From NCBI RefSeq assembly GCF_037975245.1, contig NC_092569.1:33627668-33691667 (forward strand): a DNA stretch of 64,000 bases. Direction: 5' to 3'. This document shows, one piece after another, positions 40,490 through 54,100 of the stretch. The notes under the pieces are model-generated. The model made no database searches and was not told the DNA's origin. It saw nothing but the letters and a program-made list of their open reading frames with translations. Each line of letters begins with the position of its first letter. The first letter of the stretch is position 1. The position numbers were made by a program, and so were the translations under genes. This stretch comes from Apostichopus japonicus. Its lineage: Eukaryota > Echinodermata > Holothuroidea > Aspidochirotida > Stichopodidae.

Positions 40490-43400
40490 GATACTCTGTG
40501 AAAAGATGATAAGTATTTTTACATCTTTTTTTTACAATCCTGTACATGTCTGGCAGTTGGTTTTACTTTTCTTTGGTTATATTGCCACATGCAAGCTTGA
40601 ATGACTTATTGTAATTTGGCAAAAAACACAGGCATTATTTTAGAGCTTTAGAGAGTCACTTCTAGGTTCAGAGGGATGCTGAGTAACCAACGTAACATTT
40701 TATCGAAGTGGTGAGTAAGCACGACTTTTCTATACAAATTTGATGTGAGAAAGCTTCTCCTCTGTTGCACAATATAACAGCTGTGAAAATATGTGATTCA
40801 TTTAACTACAATGTTTCCTAGGTAAAGTTTCAAGATATAAAAGATATAATTTCTATGCATGATGCAATGGTTATGTACATTAATTAGCGATTTGTCAAAT
40901 CTTCCCTTGAGGTATCATGTTTACAATGTTTTCACAATTTAACCACTGTTGACCCAAATGATCTCTGATCTTCACTACAGCTCACAAAAATAATAGGCGT
41001 CTGGTACTCAATTGGGTGGTACACTTCATATCGCATATGTGATTTCTCCAAGCTTCACTTCTTGTCAGATGCTAATAGAACTTGACTACCTGAAATTGAT
41101 GCCATCTGCCCTTTAACTAATTAAACTAAAAACATAGATTTCAACAGTTTAATCCTATATAGTGGTATGTGGAACATGATCTGCCCTGCTCTGTGCCTAT
41201 AAATTCCTGGGCAATATCCTTGCAATATCCACACTGGTGAGCTGTCTCTGAATAGTCTTGAGTTGTGAAACCACGTGATACATTTGTCTTGTTTATCAAA
41301 CTGGATGGATAAAAGATCCATGGTGCAAATAAATGCACATCAGTTATCAAATAAAATTTATTCAACAATTTAGAAAGTGTAATATTTTATAAAAAGAGAG
41401 ATTTTAGTGTGGAAATGATCTAAAATAGATATTCAAATGATGCCCTTTGTGAAATCCATACGTAATGATGTATGCAGGCAGGTTTCCACAGCAGACAACA
41501 TGCTGTTCCCTAGCAATTATGAACATCTAGCCTAATATACTACCTAAACTATTGTTGAATATTATAAGACTACTCAGGTGTCTTCCATTGGTGGAAAGCT
41601 ATACATTGTCCAACTAAGTACTGCTAGCTAGGATGCCATGACAAACATGGAACAGTTAGATTTTTCAGATAGTGGTAATAGAAGAGCATTGACCTAAGCC
41701 TAATATCATACAGCAGCAGGGAACAAACTGTTTATGAAATGAAGATGGCACTATAGTTGTACATGGACCAATGTGACGTTGAAATGTCATTTCTTACCCT
41801 TCTTGTGGGCCTATACTGTACTGAAGTACATTACAATTACTGCACCGTCGGATATTGGGAAATAACAACTGTGCCGCCATGGGATATGTCACATGACTCT
41901 CCATGCAGGGTATGTGCACACCCACTGGCTAACAGATTTGGTTTTTCAACTGTCTGGTTACCAGCAACTACATGTAATCACCAAATGTGATAATCACACA
42001 TACTGTAAACAAATTAGCAGTGACATTCATTTAGTTGCATACAGATTGAGAAGCTGAAGAATTATCACCCCTTTGAAAACTAGCTATAGCAGACATTTCT
42101 TAAGGGGCAAATTTCATCTTCCAATGCACAGAAGACCTATCTTAGACTTAGCAAGTTAGACAAAATAATATTAGACTAGATAATATACAAAGAATTAAAC
42201 ACCGTACACAGCAATACTTGTGTTGAAAACTGCACCACCTTGACTGAATTATTGGCATTTGCAAAAAAAGAAAACAGCGCTATGTAGGACACACCTTTAA
42301 TGTCTTTAACAGGCTTTCAGTTAGGTTTATCACAAATAGTGGCCATTTTTGTTTCCTAGCATTATACAATTTCCAGGGTAGCTGTTAATATATTTATGCC
42401 TATGCGAGAAGGAGAAAAGCTCCTCGTCAATCTAGCACCAAACTCAAAAGAAAAAAATCCTATTTCCTCTGCCGTAATTGCATTCAATTTTACCCCTTCA
42501 AATTACATACGAGTGTTCCATAGATTTTTCTCATGCATTTAGTATATATAGTTAACAGCTCAGCTCAAACCAAAAGGTTATACTTTGCAGTGACAAGGTA
42601 TTAACGATTGCATCAAGTACCTGTTCTTTCCGAGACTTAAGGGCAAGGACCGACAATTTGGTGCTACATTGCTTAAAAGTGATTCACCTTCTCGTACATA
42701 GGCCTGTCTGTCAGTTTAGTGACCGTTTAGGCCTAACATAAATGTCACAAAAATACCTATGGTTTCTTCAACTACACACGCCTTTAGGAATTAGGGTCAA
42801 AAGGGGTACTTACCACTTAGAAAAGTGCATACCTTTCCGCCATTTAGCACCATGGCGGTAAAGCACTTTTCTATGATGGCGGTAATACTAAGAGTAGGCC
42901 TACATAACTGTGGGTATGGGTAACGTTAGTATGTAGGCTAGGAATAACAAGGAGTGGATTGTTAGGATGGGGTAAAGATGGGCTAGGGAACAAGAAATTC
43001 CCAGAATTATGTCCCCAAATAGGTCTTCTAGAATCTGTCAATTTTTATTTTAATTCAATTACTTCAACCAACCATTGAACATTTGAAGACGGTGTACCTC
43101 TCCTTCCATGCGATTTAAAGTAGGTTTCACCGGAAACACCGCCTTCTTCAAGTTCGATCATGCTGGAAAGTCAGCAGCTAGCACCATTAGCAAAAGTCGA
43201 AGGACTGCAGTACCACACCAAGACCAAGGTACATTCCTGTACACCAGGGTAAAGTACTTCCTAAAATGTACGTTTCCGCCCTAGGTAGTGCCATGGTGGA
43301 AATGCTCGAATCCTATGGCGGAAATGTATGGCGGCATGTACCTAGGCTATGGCGGAATAGCACTAGATCAAGATTCGGGTTAAATACTTCTAAAGTTTAC

Positions 43401-43884
43401 TTTTGTTATGGTAAAGGTACCTGGCATAGAGGCTGTACGACTTTAATAACCTAGTGTAACTTGTGTTAAATTCTGGCCATCAAACACTCCAGCATTTGCA
43501 AAAACAAACGGGTATACTGTACTAGCCTAGTAGTAGTAGTACCTGCCGAGTCATTATGCTGGTAAACTATTGTATTACTGTTACTAGGCTAGGCCTAATT
43601 TAGAAGTGAATCTGTTTTGTATCTATTTGAGACTTGCACACACTCACCAGTCCGTGAAGAAGGTTTCAATTAAATGGATTTACCAAAACGATTGGAGAAA
43701 AGTTAAGATACCTTCTGAATCTCGTATGCAGTTTAAAATAACCGCTGCCGCAGTGTGTCGGCTACGTGTTGTGCCAGCGCCGACAATGCACTCCGTAGTC
43801 CGAACGGCTAGGGAGTAGTCTTCGTTACCCAGCCGCCGCGCATTTTCAGCTTTCGGGCTCGTAGTCCAACGTGTAACAGCTTTG
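40490..43884. other. spacer between KDZ-like gene and unit 2
   Basis: Probably includes the promoter and 5' UTR of the minus-strand KDZ-like gene. From 42,838 to 43,357 there is a cluster of ATGGCGG/CCGCCAT heptamers (see findings). From 43,740 to 43,860 the sequence is unusually GC-rich and contains several CpG. No coding exon was recognised. Confidence 0.4.
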
Positions 43885-43987
43885 CAGTAGTTACTGTGCC
43901 ACCTGTAACACATGTTACCGTGTTACGAACACAGCACAGTAGTTACTGATGCACGGTGGTGGAACATGAACAGTAGTTACTGTACTA
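43885..43987. repeat. diverged relative of the 140-bp foldback element
   Basis: Has the same blocks as the 140-bp element (CAGTAGTTACTGTGCCACC, TGTAACACATGTTACCGTG, GATGCACGGT, ACAGTAGTTACTGTACTAG) but is shorter. It sits just outside the left edge of unit 2, so the family is dispersed rather than confined to the duplication. Confidence 0.7.
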
Positions 43988-44497
43988 GCTATGAGTATCG
44001 GGTGAATCACAACATAGGTATAAACTCCGATTTCTTGGCACAGATAATAACGTCTGGCAATATGCCTTTGTATCATTGTAGTAAAGAATCCAGCCACGAT
44101 TCGTCATGATTCAAGATGTATTTCCTTGTGATGTCATCATATTGAACACGTGGAACAGTGCTACGTGGCTCAATCACATGATATCATACGGTTTATACGT
44201 CCATCAGATTCCATTGAGTATCGTGAGTTGCCAGCCACGTTGTTTATCATATAGCAGCTTGTACATACCAGCAAGGAAAATTAAAGGCATTACCTTGTAA
44301 ATGATCGGTAACGTTAAAGCAGTTAAGGTACTTCGAAATCATAATAAATATTATGGTGTACATCAATTTACGTATGAAATGGGTAGTTCCTGGTTATGAT
44401 CATTTAAAGTGAATTACATTATTTCAACAGTTCACAGCATGAGTGAGATTGTAACAAATAATTTAATAATATGTATAAAAACCCACCGATGCTCATA

Positions 44498-44637
44498 ACT
44501 AGCACAGTAAGTACTGGTGCCACCTGTAACACATGTTACCGTGTTACGAACACAAAGTAAATATTAATGATGCACGGTTGTGGGACATGAAAAGTAGTAA
44601 CATGTGTTACAAGTGGCACCAGTAGTTACTGTGCTAG
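44498..44637. repeat. 140-bp foldback (TIR) element, unit 2
   Basis: Copy at the same relative place as 10,528-10,667, with the ends CTAGCACAGTAAGTACTGG and CCAGTAGTTACTGTGCTAG inverted to each other. Because of the upstream deletion it lies only about 420 bp before the start codon, against about 1.1 kb in unit 1. Confidence 0.75.
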
Positions 44638-45053
44638 ATATGTGTTTGAAGTAAAGTAGGTACTGTACCGTGTGATTCCAGTTCACAACTCTCTTTAAAA
44701 ACAACCATTCTTATCCTTTCCTTGTGGTAAAATCAAGAGTTCTTAAATTCTAACTAACGATTCGAGATAAAAGAGCTTATAAGTAAAATATAGCACATAA
44801 TTACCCTGTAATGATAATGACACATACTTAATATACAGATGCCGATATGGGACACACTCGATTGCATAACATAAATTATGGATCTCAAATGTGACCAACT
44901 GATAAATTACGTGGTGTAAATAGACATCCGTACGTATGCAGGTCCCTCTTTGTGTAACGATTTTACGTTCATTACTTCTGTCACTGTCTCAGACGGTCAG
45001 TAAGTATCTCCTTTATTTCGTGCACCTTTTTTTCTATGTTTCATTTTGGATCA

Positions 45054-45125
45054 ATGGCAGAACTTCGAAGCAAATGTATTTTCGTCTTTGCGGTGTTGCT
45101 GCTTTTAAACTCAAGTGGTTTTCGG
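45054..45125 (+). CDS. exon 1, signal peptide (copy 2)
   Basis: 24 codons: MAELRSK then a hydrophobic core CIFVFAVLLLL and NSSGFR, with a GTAAGT donor in phase 0. Cleavage is likely near NSSG. The upstream sequence CATTTTGGATCA before the ATG is conserved in all three copies. Confidence 0.85.
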
Positions 45126-48100
45126 GTAAGTCTCTAAAATATTAATAAAATGAAATTAATTTCTTCAAAGTAAAATTGAATTAATATGGTTTACTTGTAT
45201 AACTTTTGTTCACTGATTGACAATTTGGAACTAAGTATTTCATTAACTTCATATTAACAAATTCCTGTACTTTTTTGTCTACATATAAAATATAACAACG
45301 GTCTACCCGCGCTGACTTGTTACCTCGAGTCTTTGTAGAAATATTACGATTGGTGAGCTATCCGCTCTATTCAACTGTAACTTTTTGGAAATGTTGATGT
45401 TTTTTTTTTAAATGTTGTGCGTTATCCAGCATTATTCTGAACACAATTATCTCTCTTTATTACTTTATTCCATTTATGATCTTGCCCTTATATTTTTCTG
45501 CTGATAGCCCCACTATTCGTACTGTTCATTCTGTATCATTTGTTGATATCCAATTATGAATTACATCATTTGATTTTTGAGAATCAAACAAACACGTAAA
45601 AAGAAAATCTACAACAGAATTTTACTATGCAAAACATCTATCTTTTTCATGTCTTTTTAGATTCTAAACTATTTTAAATCAACACGAATATGTTTGGAGG
45701 AGAACTCTGAAACATACAAAAACATATAAATATTGAAATGTCTCAATGTTATTACTTAAATATATCTCAAATTCACACAATTCTGTTTTAAATACAAGTT
45801 TCTCGTACATATTGAGTGCAAAGCCTAAACGGTGTTGTTACGAGATCATAAGGGTTTAATACCCCTACATTTGATTAAGTATCCATTAACCGATGCTAAT
45901 AAAAATAACGTTATGATTAACTTATGAACTAATCATTTGTTTATCAAAGAAAATATCGGAAGAAATTTAAAATGCAAATGCAAAAAGTAACAATTTCAAG
46001 AAACAACTTGAGAAGTTATTCCTCCACGATGACAATTCCTTCCTTTAATTCATAAAATTATTCCATATTTTCCGAATACAAAATTTACCTCTCCGTCAAA
46101 ATGACTGTCCAACTTGTATTCTAAAGTAAATAAAGTTCAGCTTTTGATTTTCTAAAAGAACAATATCCATACGGAAATGATAATTAAGCCAAGTTGAATA
46201 AGTTTAATATCTAACTTGCTATATTTATTACGCTATACTGATATGATCAATCTGTTGGATTTAGTATTCAAAAAATATTTCCTAATACACAGAAGTTTAA
46301 TTTTGTCAAAAATACAGTATTGATAGGTTCTTAGTGTAAACAAAAAGAGCAGCTTTACGCAGTATAGCTGAAATGTTTTTTTTTTTTTTTTTCAAAACGA
46401 GCTTAGAAAACCTCAGTATTGTAATAGTTAACATTAGAGCAATCAAAGCACTTTTAAATTGGCTTTTCACAAAATTGTTAATATACTTAGTATTACAATA
46501 TATAACTGATAACAACTTGGAAATTTGCTCGCTGGGCAGGTATTTGTAAAACATTACACAATAAACGCATTCATGTAAAACACTCTTCAATACAGACAAG
46601 AACGTACAAATATATATTGATCAGTTTATCATGTAAATACCTCAGAGGAAATATAATGTATCTTAAAATGATCAACAACTATTTTCCAAACATCCCCAAA
46701 ACACCTTATATTTGATACAAGTAATTTGGCAACCAATATTTAAAATCCAAGTATCAACGTTTTATAACAGAATTATATTGAAAAATCGTCTGCATTAGTG
46801 TTATGTACAATCTTAATAATTCTGTATTTTATCTTGAAACATTCTTTTTCATGACAAAGTAATATCAATCTTAATGTTCCTTCTTAAAATGTATCACCCT
46901 CTTAATTTCAATCGTTCCCTTTACTATTTAGCGTGTTAAGGTAGCACTGTTTGTTCTCCAACGTTTTGTTTTCCCTCTGGCGGTCATCGCGTCGTATTAC
47001 ACATGCATCTGTTATAAATGTAGTTGATTCGGTCATGTGCGTTAATCTTAGGAATGATTTTTAACGCATGTCAATATAATAATATAATAATAATCATCTA
47101 CTAAATGTAAATATTTAAATAGTCAACATATTTGTAAGAATTTTGCACGAAACGCTGCTTTAAGAATAAAAATAAAGTACGACAATTATAAACAAAATGT
47201 TATGAAAAGTTATAGAAAAAAAGGTTTATAAAAAAATCAATGTGAAAAGTTGTTACTTTTTGAAATTTTGCCTTTAGCATCAGAAAGAGCGTCTACTAAC
47301 CGACAATAACAAACAAATTCATGCTAAGAAAAGGAAAATTGTACCGAACCAATATCAAGAAAAAGGGAAACAGTAAAAGAGACTTGTTTATTAGCATTAC
47401 TCAATCATCTCAGACAAAAAACAAAATAAATGCATACAGCTTTCCGCTGTGCGTTTCCTTTGTAAAGTTCTTGATTCTGTTTTGAACAGAACAAAAATGT
47501 AGAAATGTTATAAATTATGATTTAGAGCCTTCTTCCTCGGCAAGACAGGCTTGTAGCCATCATTTCCTCGTTTCTTCCTTGCAAAGTCTGTAATTAAAAA
47601 TATTGAAAATGTTACCATACAACACGTGATCACGTAGACGAGAACCTTTATTTCAAACCGTGTTGTTTTTAGTGAGTCTAGACGAGGTTTATTGCCAAGA
47701 ATTTTCAAAATGGATTTAATTTTATAGAAACTCTAATATTTTTTTACAAGAAGCCTAAACGTTCTTGTAACGAGAGCATATTTGTTCGAAGCCCTACATA
47801 TGATCAATTATCCATTAACCTATGCTAAAAAAAATAACTTTATGATTATCTTGTAAACTTATCATTTGTTTATCAAAAAAAAAAATATATCGTGTGAAGT
47901 TTAAATCGCAAATTTATAAAACAAGTAACAATTTCAAGAAACAACTTGCGAAGTTATTACCTTCACGATGCCAATTTGTTCTGTCAATTCATATTTTCCG
48001 AATACAAAATTGACCTCTCCGTCAAAATGACAGCCCAACTAGTACAAAAAATAGATAAAGTTCTCCTATGATTTTTTATAAGAACAAATATGCATACGGA

Positions 48101-51100
48101 AATGATAAATACACTTTTGAATAAGTTTAATATCCAAATTGCTATATTTACAACGCTATACTGATATGATCAATAAGTTGGATTTAATATTCGAATGAAG
48201 CATTATTCCTAATCCAAATACATTTGATATGTCAACATAAAGTATTGATAGGTTTTTCGTGTACATTAAAATGGCGCAATTTAGCTGAATATTTTTATTC
48301 AAGCCGAGCTAAGAAAACCTCAGTATTGTAACAGTTTATGTGTGAAATATTTAACAATCAATGTTGAACTACAAAAACAGTTATGAATCGATTGACCATT
48401 AGAAGCATTCCAAGCACTTTTAAATTCTCGTTCACAAAAGTGTTAATATGTTAAGTATTACAAAATAAACCTGACAACAACTTGGAAATTTGCTCGCTGG
48501 GCAGGTATCTGTAAAACATAACACAATAAACGCTTTAATGTAAGACACTCTTCAATACAGGAACGTACGTACGCATATCTATTGATCAGTACGTCATGCA
48601 AATACACAACAGGAAACAGAATGTATCTTAAAATGATCAACAATTATTTGCCAAATATCCCCTAACACTTTATACAGGTAATTTGGCAACCGATATTTGT
48701 AAGCCAAGTAACCCTTTTTTGTACTAGCTCAATACTGAAACATCGTCTCTAATAGTTTCATGTACAAAAATTTTTCGGGTAAAGGTAACACTGATTGTTC
48801 TCCAATGTCTTGTTTCCCTTTGGCGGTCATTGGGGTATTACTCATGCATCTGTTAATAATATGTTCGATTCGGTCATGAGCGTTTATCATAGGGATAATT
48901 TTGACCCTATTAATGTAATAATCATCAACTAAATAAAGTTATTCTAATAGCCAACATGTTTGTAACAAGTTTACACGAAACGCCGCTTTAAAACTAAAAC
49001 TAAAGTACGAAAATTATAACCTTAATGTTATGAAAAGTGATAAGAAATTGAGAATAAAGTATAATACAAAAAAGACAATGTGAAACGTTGTTAGTTTTGA
49101 AATTTTGTCTATAACATCAGGAAGATCATCGACTAACTTACAATAATAAAAAAAAATCATTCCAAGATTTTCTTTTTTAAATTGTACCAAACCAATGTCA
49201 TAAAAAAATGAGAATAGTAAACAGACTTGTTTATTAACATTACTCAATCATCCCAGACAAAACAATAAATAAATGCGTATGCCTTCTCGCTGTGCGTTTC
49301 CGTTGTAAATTTCCTGATTCTATTTTTTAAAAGAACAAAACTGTATAAATGTTATAATTTATGATTCAGAGCTTTTTTTTGCTACGTCGTCGACACGACA
49401 GGCTTATATCCATCATTTCCTCGTTTAATCCTTGCAAAGTCTATAATTTAAAAATATTGAAAATGATACCATACAACACGTGATCTCGTAACCAAGAACG
49501 GCTATTTTTCAAAATCCTGTTGTTTTGAGGGAATCTAGATGATGTTGATTGTGAAGAATTTTCAAATGGATATAACTTTACAGAAACTCTATTAATTGTT
49601 TTACGAGAAGTCATATATGAAATGTGATGTGTCTGTTACCTATCATTTATTTCAAATTTAACATATATCGTTTATTTACACACTTAGATTTAATCATAAC
49701 TACTTTGACAAAAATATCTTTTTGAATAAGAATTTGTGCACGACTGATGTATCATTAGCTTCTTTCTCCCGACATACTTAATTAACGAATTTTCGAATAA
49801 TGTCAGCACATGTATAAACCATGTAAGAGTTGTCCTGAACCAACGCACATATAAAATAATAACTAATTCTAATATGTTATATTCAATAGGATAAATGTGA
49901 TGTTTAACTTTTATTCAATATATCTGAATCATTTCCTCCTTCAACGTAGTATCTTATTTTCTTTCATGAAAGCTTTGCGTACAGGCGTCAAATGACAATT
50001 CCTTTTAAATCGAGAGAAAAAAATATGTGTCGTTATGATATTATGTGTTATCCTTGATTTAGGATACTTCAGAGAATTACGCCAAGCAAAGGTCAAAACA
50101 AAATATTCATGCACGTTTTTTTATACACAAGGATGCGTTTTCATGGGAGCTGGGTTCATGTGGATGTTCTGGGGCGTTCAAGAATTGTTTTCTGTCTTAA
50201 TGTAGATACAGTAAACGTAAAGTTGCGGAAAGAGTATCCGCTTTTGCTGATGTTCACACAGGGTAATCAAAACAGTTTTCGTTATGGATACGCTAACTTG
50301 TATTTTGCTATACATGAGGTTATTTTGATTGGGCGTGATTCGTCAATTTTAGCATTTCTCGTAAAAAGTTCGCAATCATTCCATCACATGTCTTGTAAAT
50401 ATTTTCATCCTTTTTGTTTGTTTAGGTAATTAACTTTAGATAAGTTGAAAAACAATAATCAGGAAGTTCCCATTAAGTGTTAGGCTTTGCCCAAATATTT
50501 TCTAAGGCGATCTTAAACTTGTTTTTTTCTTATTTACAAAAATATAAATTGTGACTTTAACCATGTTTTTGTAGCTAACAAATAACTTTGCATAATGTAA
50601 ACACATCAAAAGCTTTAATTATTGCATACGTTCTGAGTGCAATATTTCCAAATAGATCGACATATTTTCTATGATAAAGCAAAAAGTTGTAACAACAAAT
50701 GTCGTAAAACGTAAACGTGTTTTGTGATGTTGAAAAAAAAAAAGATCTATTGTGTTGTTGTACTTGTCTAAGTCAATCAAGTGGCTTGCACGTATCGCAA
50801 CAAACAATATTCTTCTTCAAAACCGATGAATTTTTAATTTTTATACGTTTTTGTTGCTCTTTTTTTGGATATTTTTTCAAAACTTGGCTAATTTCAAATT
50901 TTTGAGGCTAAATTGCACGTTGTCCCAGTGTATAAGTACCTCATTAGTATAATATATCCAGTTTCCCGCTATAGATAATTGTACTTAGCTTACTGTACGA
51001 ACACCACTAGGAGATCAAAATTTTCGGATCATGAATTTTCTTCATTTCTTTTCAAAAAGAACAGAATAAATTGTCTCATTGTGAAAAAAAAATAATGAGA

Positions 51101-54100
51101 ATAAGACGTATTCGAAGACATGCAAACATACATATAATCATATTTTCAAACATTAAAGTTATTCAATAAAAACTACTTTTAATCTTAGCTATAATAATAA
51201 TTATAAGCAGTAAAATCAATGTTAAATAAATATTAAGATTTTGAAACATTATATTACGGCTTAAATTTTTGGCCATTCTTATCACCTTTTTCTATTAAAA
51301 TTTACAAGTTGGAAATTGTTCATTTATTTGAATAAAAAGAGAAATCAAATTTATTTTAATGAGCTATAAGATTTTGTTCTATATATTTAAACTTAAAATG
51401 ATAGAATCTGTTAAAGTAAAGGTGTTATAGATATGCATATGTCCCGTATTTTGTGATACATTGACCTTCGTACAACCTTCTTAACTCGATATTGTTTCTA
51501 TAGAATGTACTTTACTTAATCTTACATCCCCTTTAATTTTTGTTACTTCAGATATCTTCAAGCACAAGAGTCAACGATTCAAGTAAGTTTTTGTTCTGTA
51601 AGGGTAATGATTAATATAAACTTACGAGAAATAAACAATTAGCAGACATTGGTTATATAACAAATAGTTAGGAAAAAAGTTTAATTTAGAAAGAATCTAG
51701 ATGTATTCATATGTGGTACTTTCATCTATTTTAATTTATAAGATAAATAATGACTTACAATTCCCAACAATTTCCTTGTATTGTGTACTGAAGTAGTTTT
51801 AGCGCTGATTGGGGTAAATTGTAGATTCTCATCGATAATAAAACTGAAAGAAATACAAGTCATTAGTCAATATATATTTACAGGATAAAGGAAGTTCCGA
51901 TTATATTTATTCATACTTGTCAGTAATTTGTGCAAAGTAGGTTGGCCTGATGTTTCAATCCTAGCAGGATCTATTTCAGAGGCTAAATGGCAAATAACAG
52001 TAACAGTAGGGACAAAACACGCACTTTGTTTAGACTTTGTATACTGTAGGCTCGTTCAATAATTTGACACTTTCAAATTTCAGGTCGGTGCTGATGAACG
52101 TTAGATTGTTGTAAGGTGGAAATCGGTCCAAATCATACCCAATGATGAGGAAAGCTATTACTAATCATGCTTGCTTCTGTGACCATGTTGCCACAGAGTC
52201 ACAGTAGTTTTTTGCGTTAGATTTTCATTTCAAATAAAATAAACTTGCTTAAATTAGCCCCCATGAATATTAACCGAAAATGATTGGATACATTTTCTTA
52301 TGGTTCATAGAAGTTACCACGTCATGTTTACTGTGTAGTTTAGACAAAACTAATGCAATGTAGCCATATGTCACATTTCTCTTGAAATAATTCTTTACAT
52401 ATGGCACTGTATCTGCAACAGTTTTACGATTTGTTCTCATCTTCTTCCCCACATTATCTTGGTGCTAGACTTGCAGTATTTTCTATTCCAAACTCCGGAG
52501 TATCCAAGGGATTGTCATGAAGTACTTAACCAATGTTCTTCTACCAACGCCAAATCCGGTGTATACCTGATTAAACCTAACCAGTATCCGGAACCATTTC
52601 AGACATATTGTGATCATAACACTACATCTGGAGGTTGGACAGTAAGTAATATATTTTAAGACGTAAACACTTACAATCACAGACGTTAATCTCCAAGACA
52701 CACTTTGGAGGACACATTAGAATTTTCAGTTCATTTTTGTTTTACAGTGTGTTGGATTATGTACCTTGTACGATGTATGAATATTTGAAGGCTAATATTG
52801 GAAACAAAAGTACCCAGAATAATTACATTGAATTTTAATACAATTGTAAAATTTATATTTTCTCTGCACACCTAGGTAGTGATCTAGATATGTATTAGGA
52901 TAAGATATAACGCAACATTACAAATGTGTTCTGCAAAGAGAGCCGCAAATTTTGGCTATAAGGTTTAGATCATATGATATTGAAATTATCTGTAGTTGTC
53001 TACCTATCTTTTGAATTCTTCAGGTCATACAAAGACGTGTTGATGGCTCCATCGGTTTTAATCGAACCTGGGACGAATATAAAAGCGGAATTGGTTTCTT
53101 AGGCAGTGAATTTCTGATTGGTAATGAAAAGTTAGCTCACTTGATAAACCAAAAGAGATACCAGCTGCGCATCGAGCTAGAGAATTATGCAGGCCAGTCA
53201 TATTCCTTGACATACGACAACTTTCGCATTGCCGATGAATGGGGGAATTATTCTATAACAAGTCTTGGTGTTGTCGAAGGAATAACAGGTTAGACTTTTT
53301 TAAATTATGTTCTCCATATCTTTGTACTCAACACGGAAATTGAAGAATGCTTAAAGAAATGATTATCATACACAACTATATTTATTGATTCCTATAAACG
53401 AATACTTGAAAATGTAATATTATTTTGTATGTGTGACATAAATGAGTATAAGTTGAATGAGCCTGAACATTAAAAAATCCGGCTTACATTTGATCCAATG
53501 TTAACAATCAGCAAATGTTCCGAGCGGCCAGCGCATAACAATGGTAACACGAGTCGCTAATAACGTAATTTAATATCAGTGAGTTAACACTTCAAGCTAT
53601 GAATAACTTGTTTTGGTTTTAATTTTCCCAGATTTACCCATTACCTGGTGCTCATCCAACAAGGATAATTATGACAATACATGTGAAAGGACTTGTGAGA
53701 ATCCGAATGATTGTGTCATACCGGATCCAGCGGATCCAGAGAGATGTCTTTGTCCAGAAAACCACATGATTCTTGGAGATAGCTGTATACCTCAGGAGCA
53801 ATGTGGCTGTTACGTTCAAGGGGAAGGCGTCGTATTAGCAGTAAGTTTATATGATGCCGTTCACAACTCTTAATATATAACATGAAAAGTACAATATAAC
53901 TTAAAATCTTGGATTTCAATTGATTGACCTTACTCTTTATTATATCTGTTATTAATTCTCATTATTATTGATGATATTGATTGTCCCCCTATTTCGGTTT
54001 TACATGTTCTTGCAAAAGTCCTCTTATTGAGACCTAGCAAAATAAGGCATCCAAAGGAACTACACCCTGAATAATGAACTTTACCTAACATATTTAAAAT

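Larger units (their letters stand above)
45126..51551 (+). other. intron 1 of copy 2
   Basis: A 6.4-kb intron collinear with intron 1 of copy 1. It carries the nested tandem repeats at 45,829-47,753 and 47,754-49,610. No exon is recognised. The frame at 50,109-50,429 is not kept in copy 1. Confidence 0.7.

Noticed and set aside
41121-41368. Minus-strand frames with CGYCKDIAQEF, considered as an upstream exon of the KDZ-like gene
   Set aside because: No phase-compatible splice link to the ATG exon at 40,489 was seen and no known motif is present. It is left unassigned.
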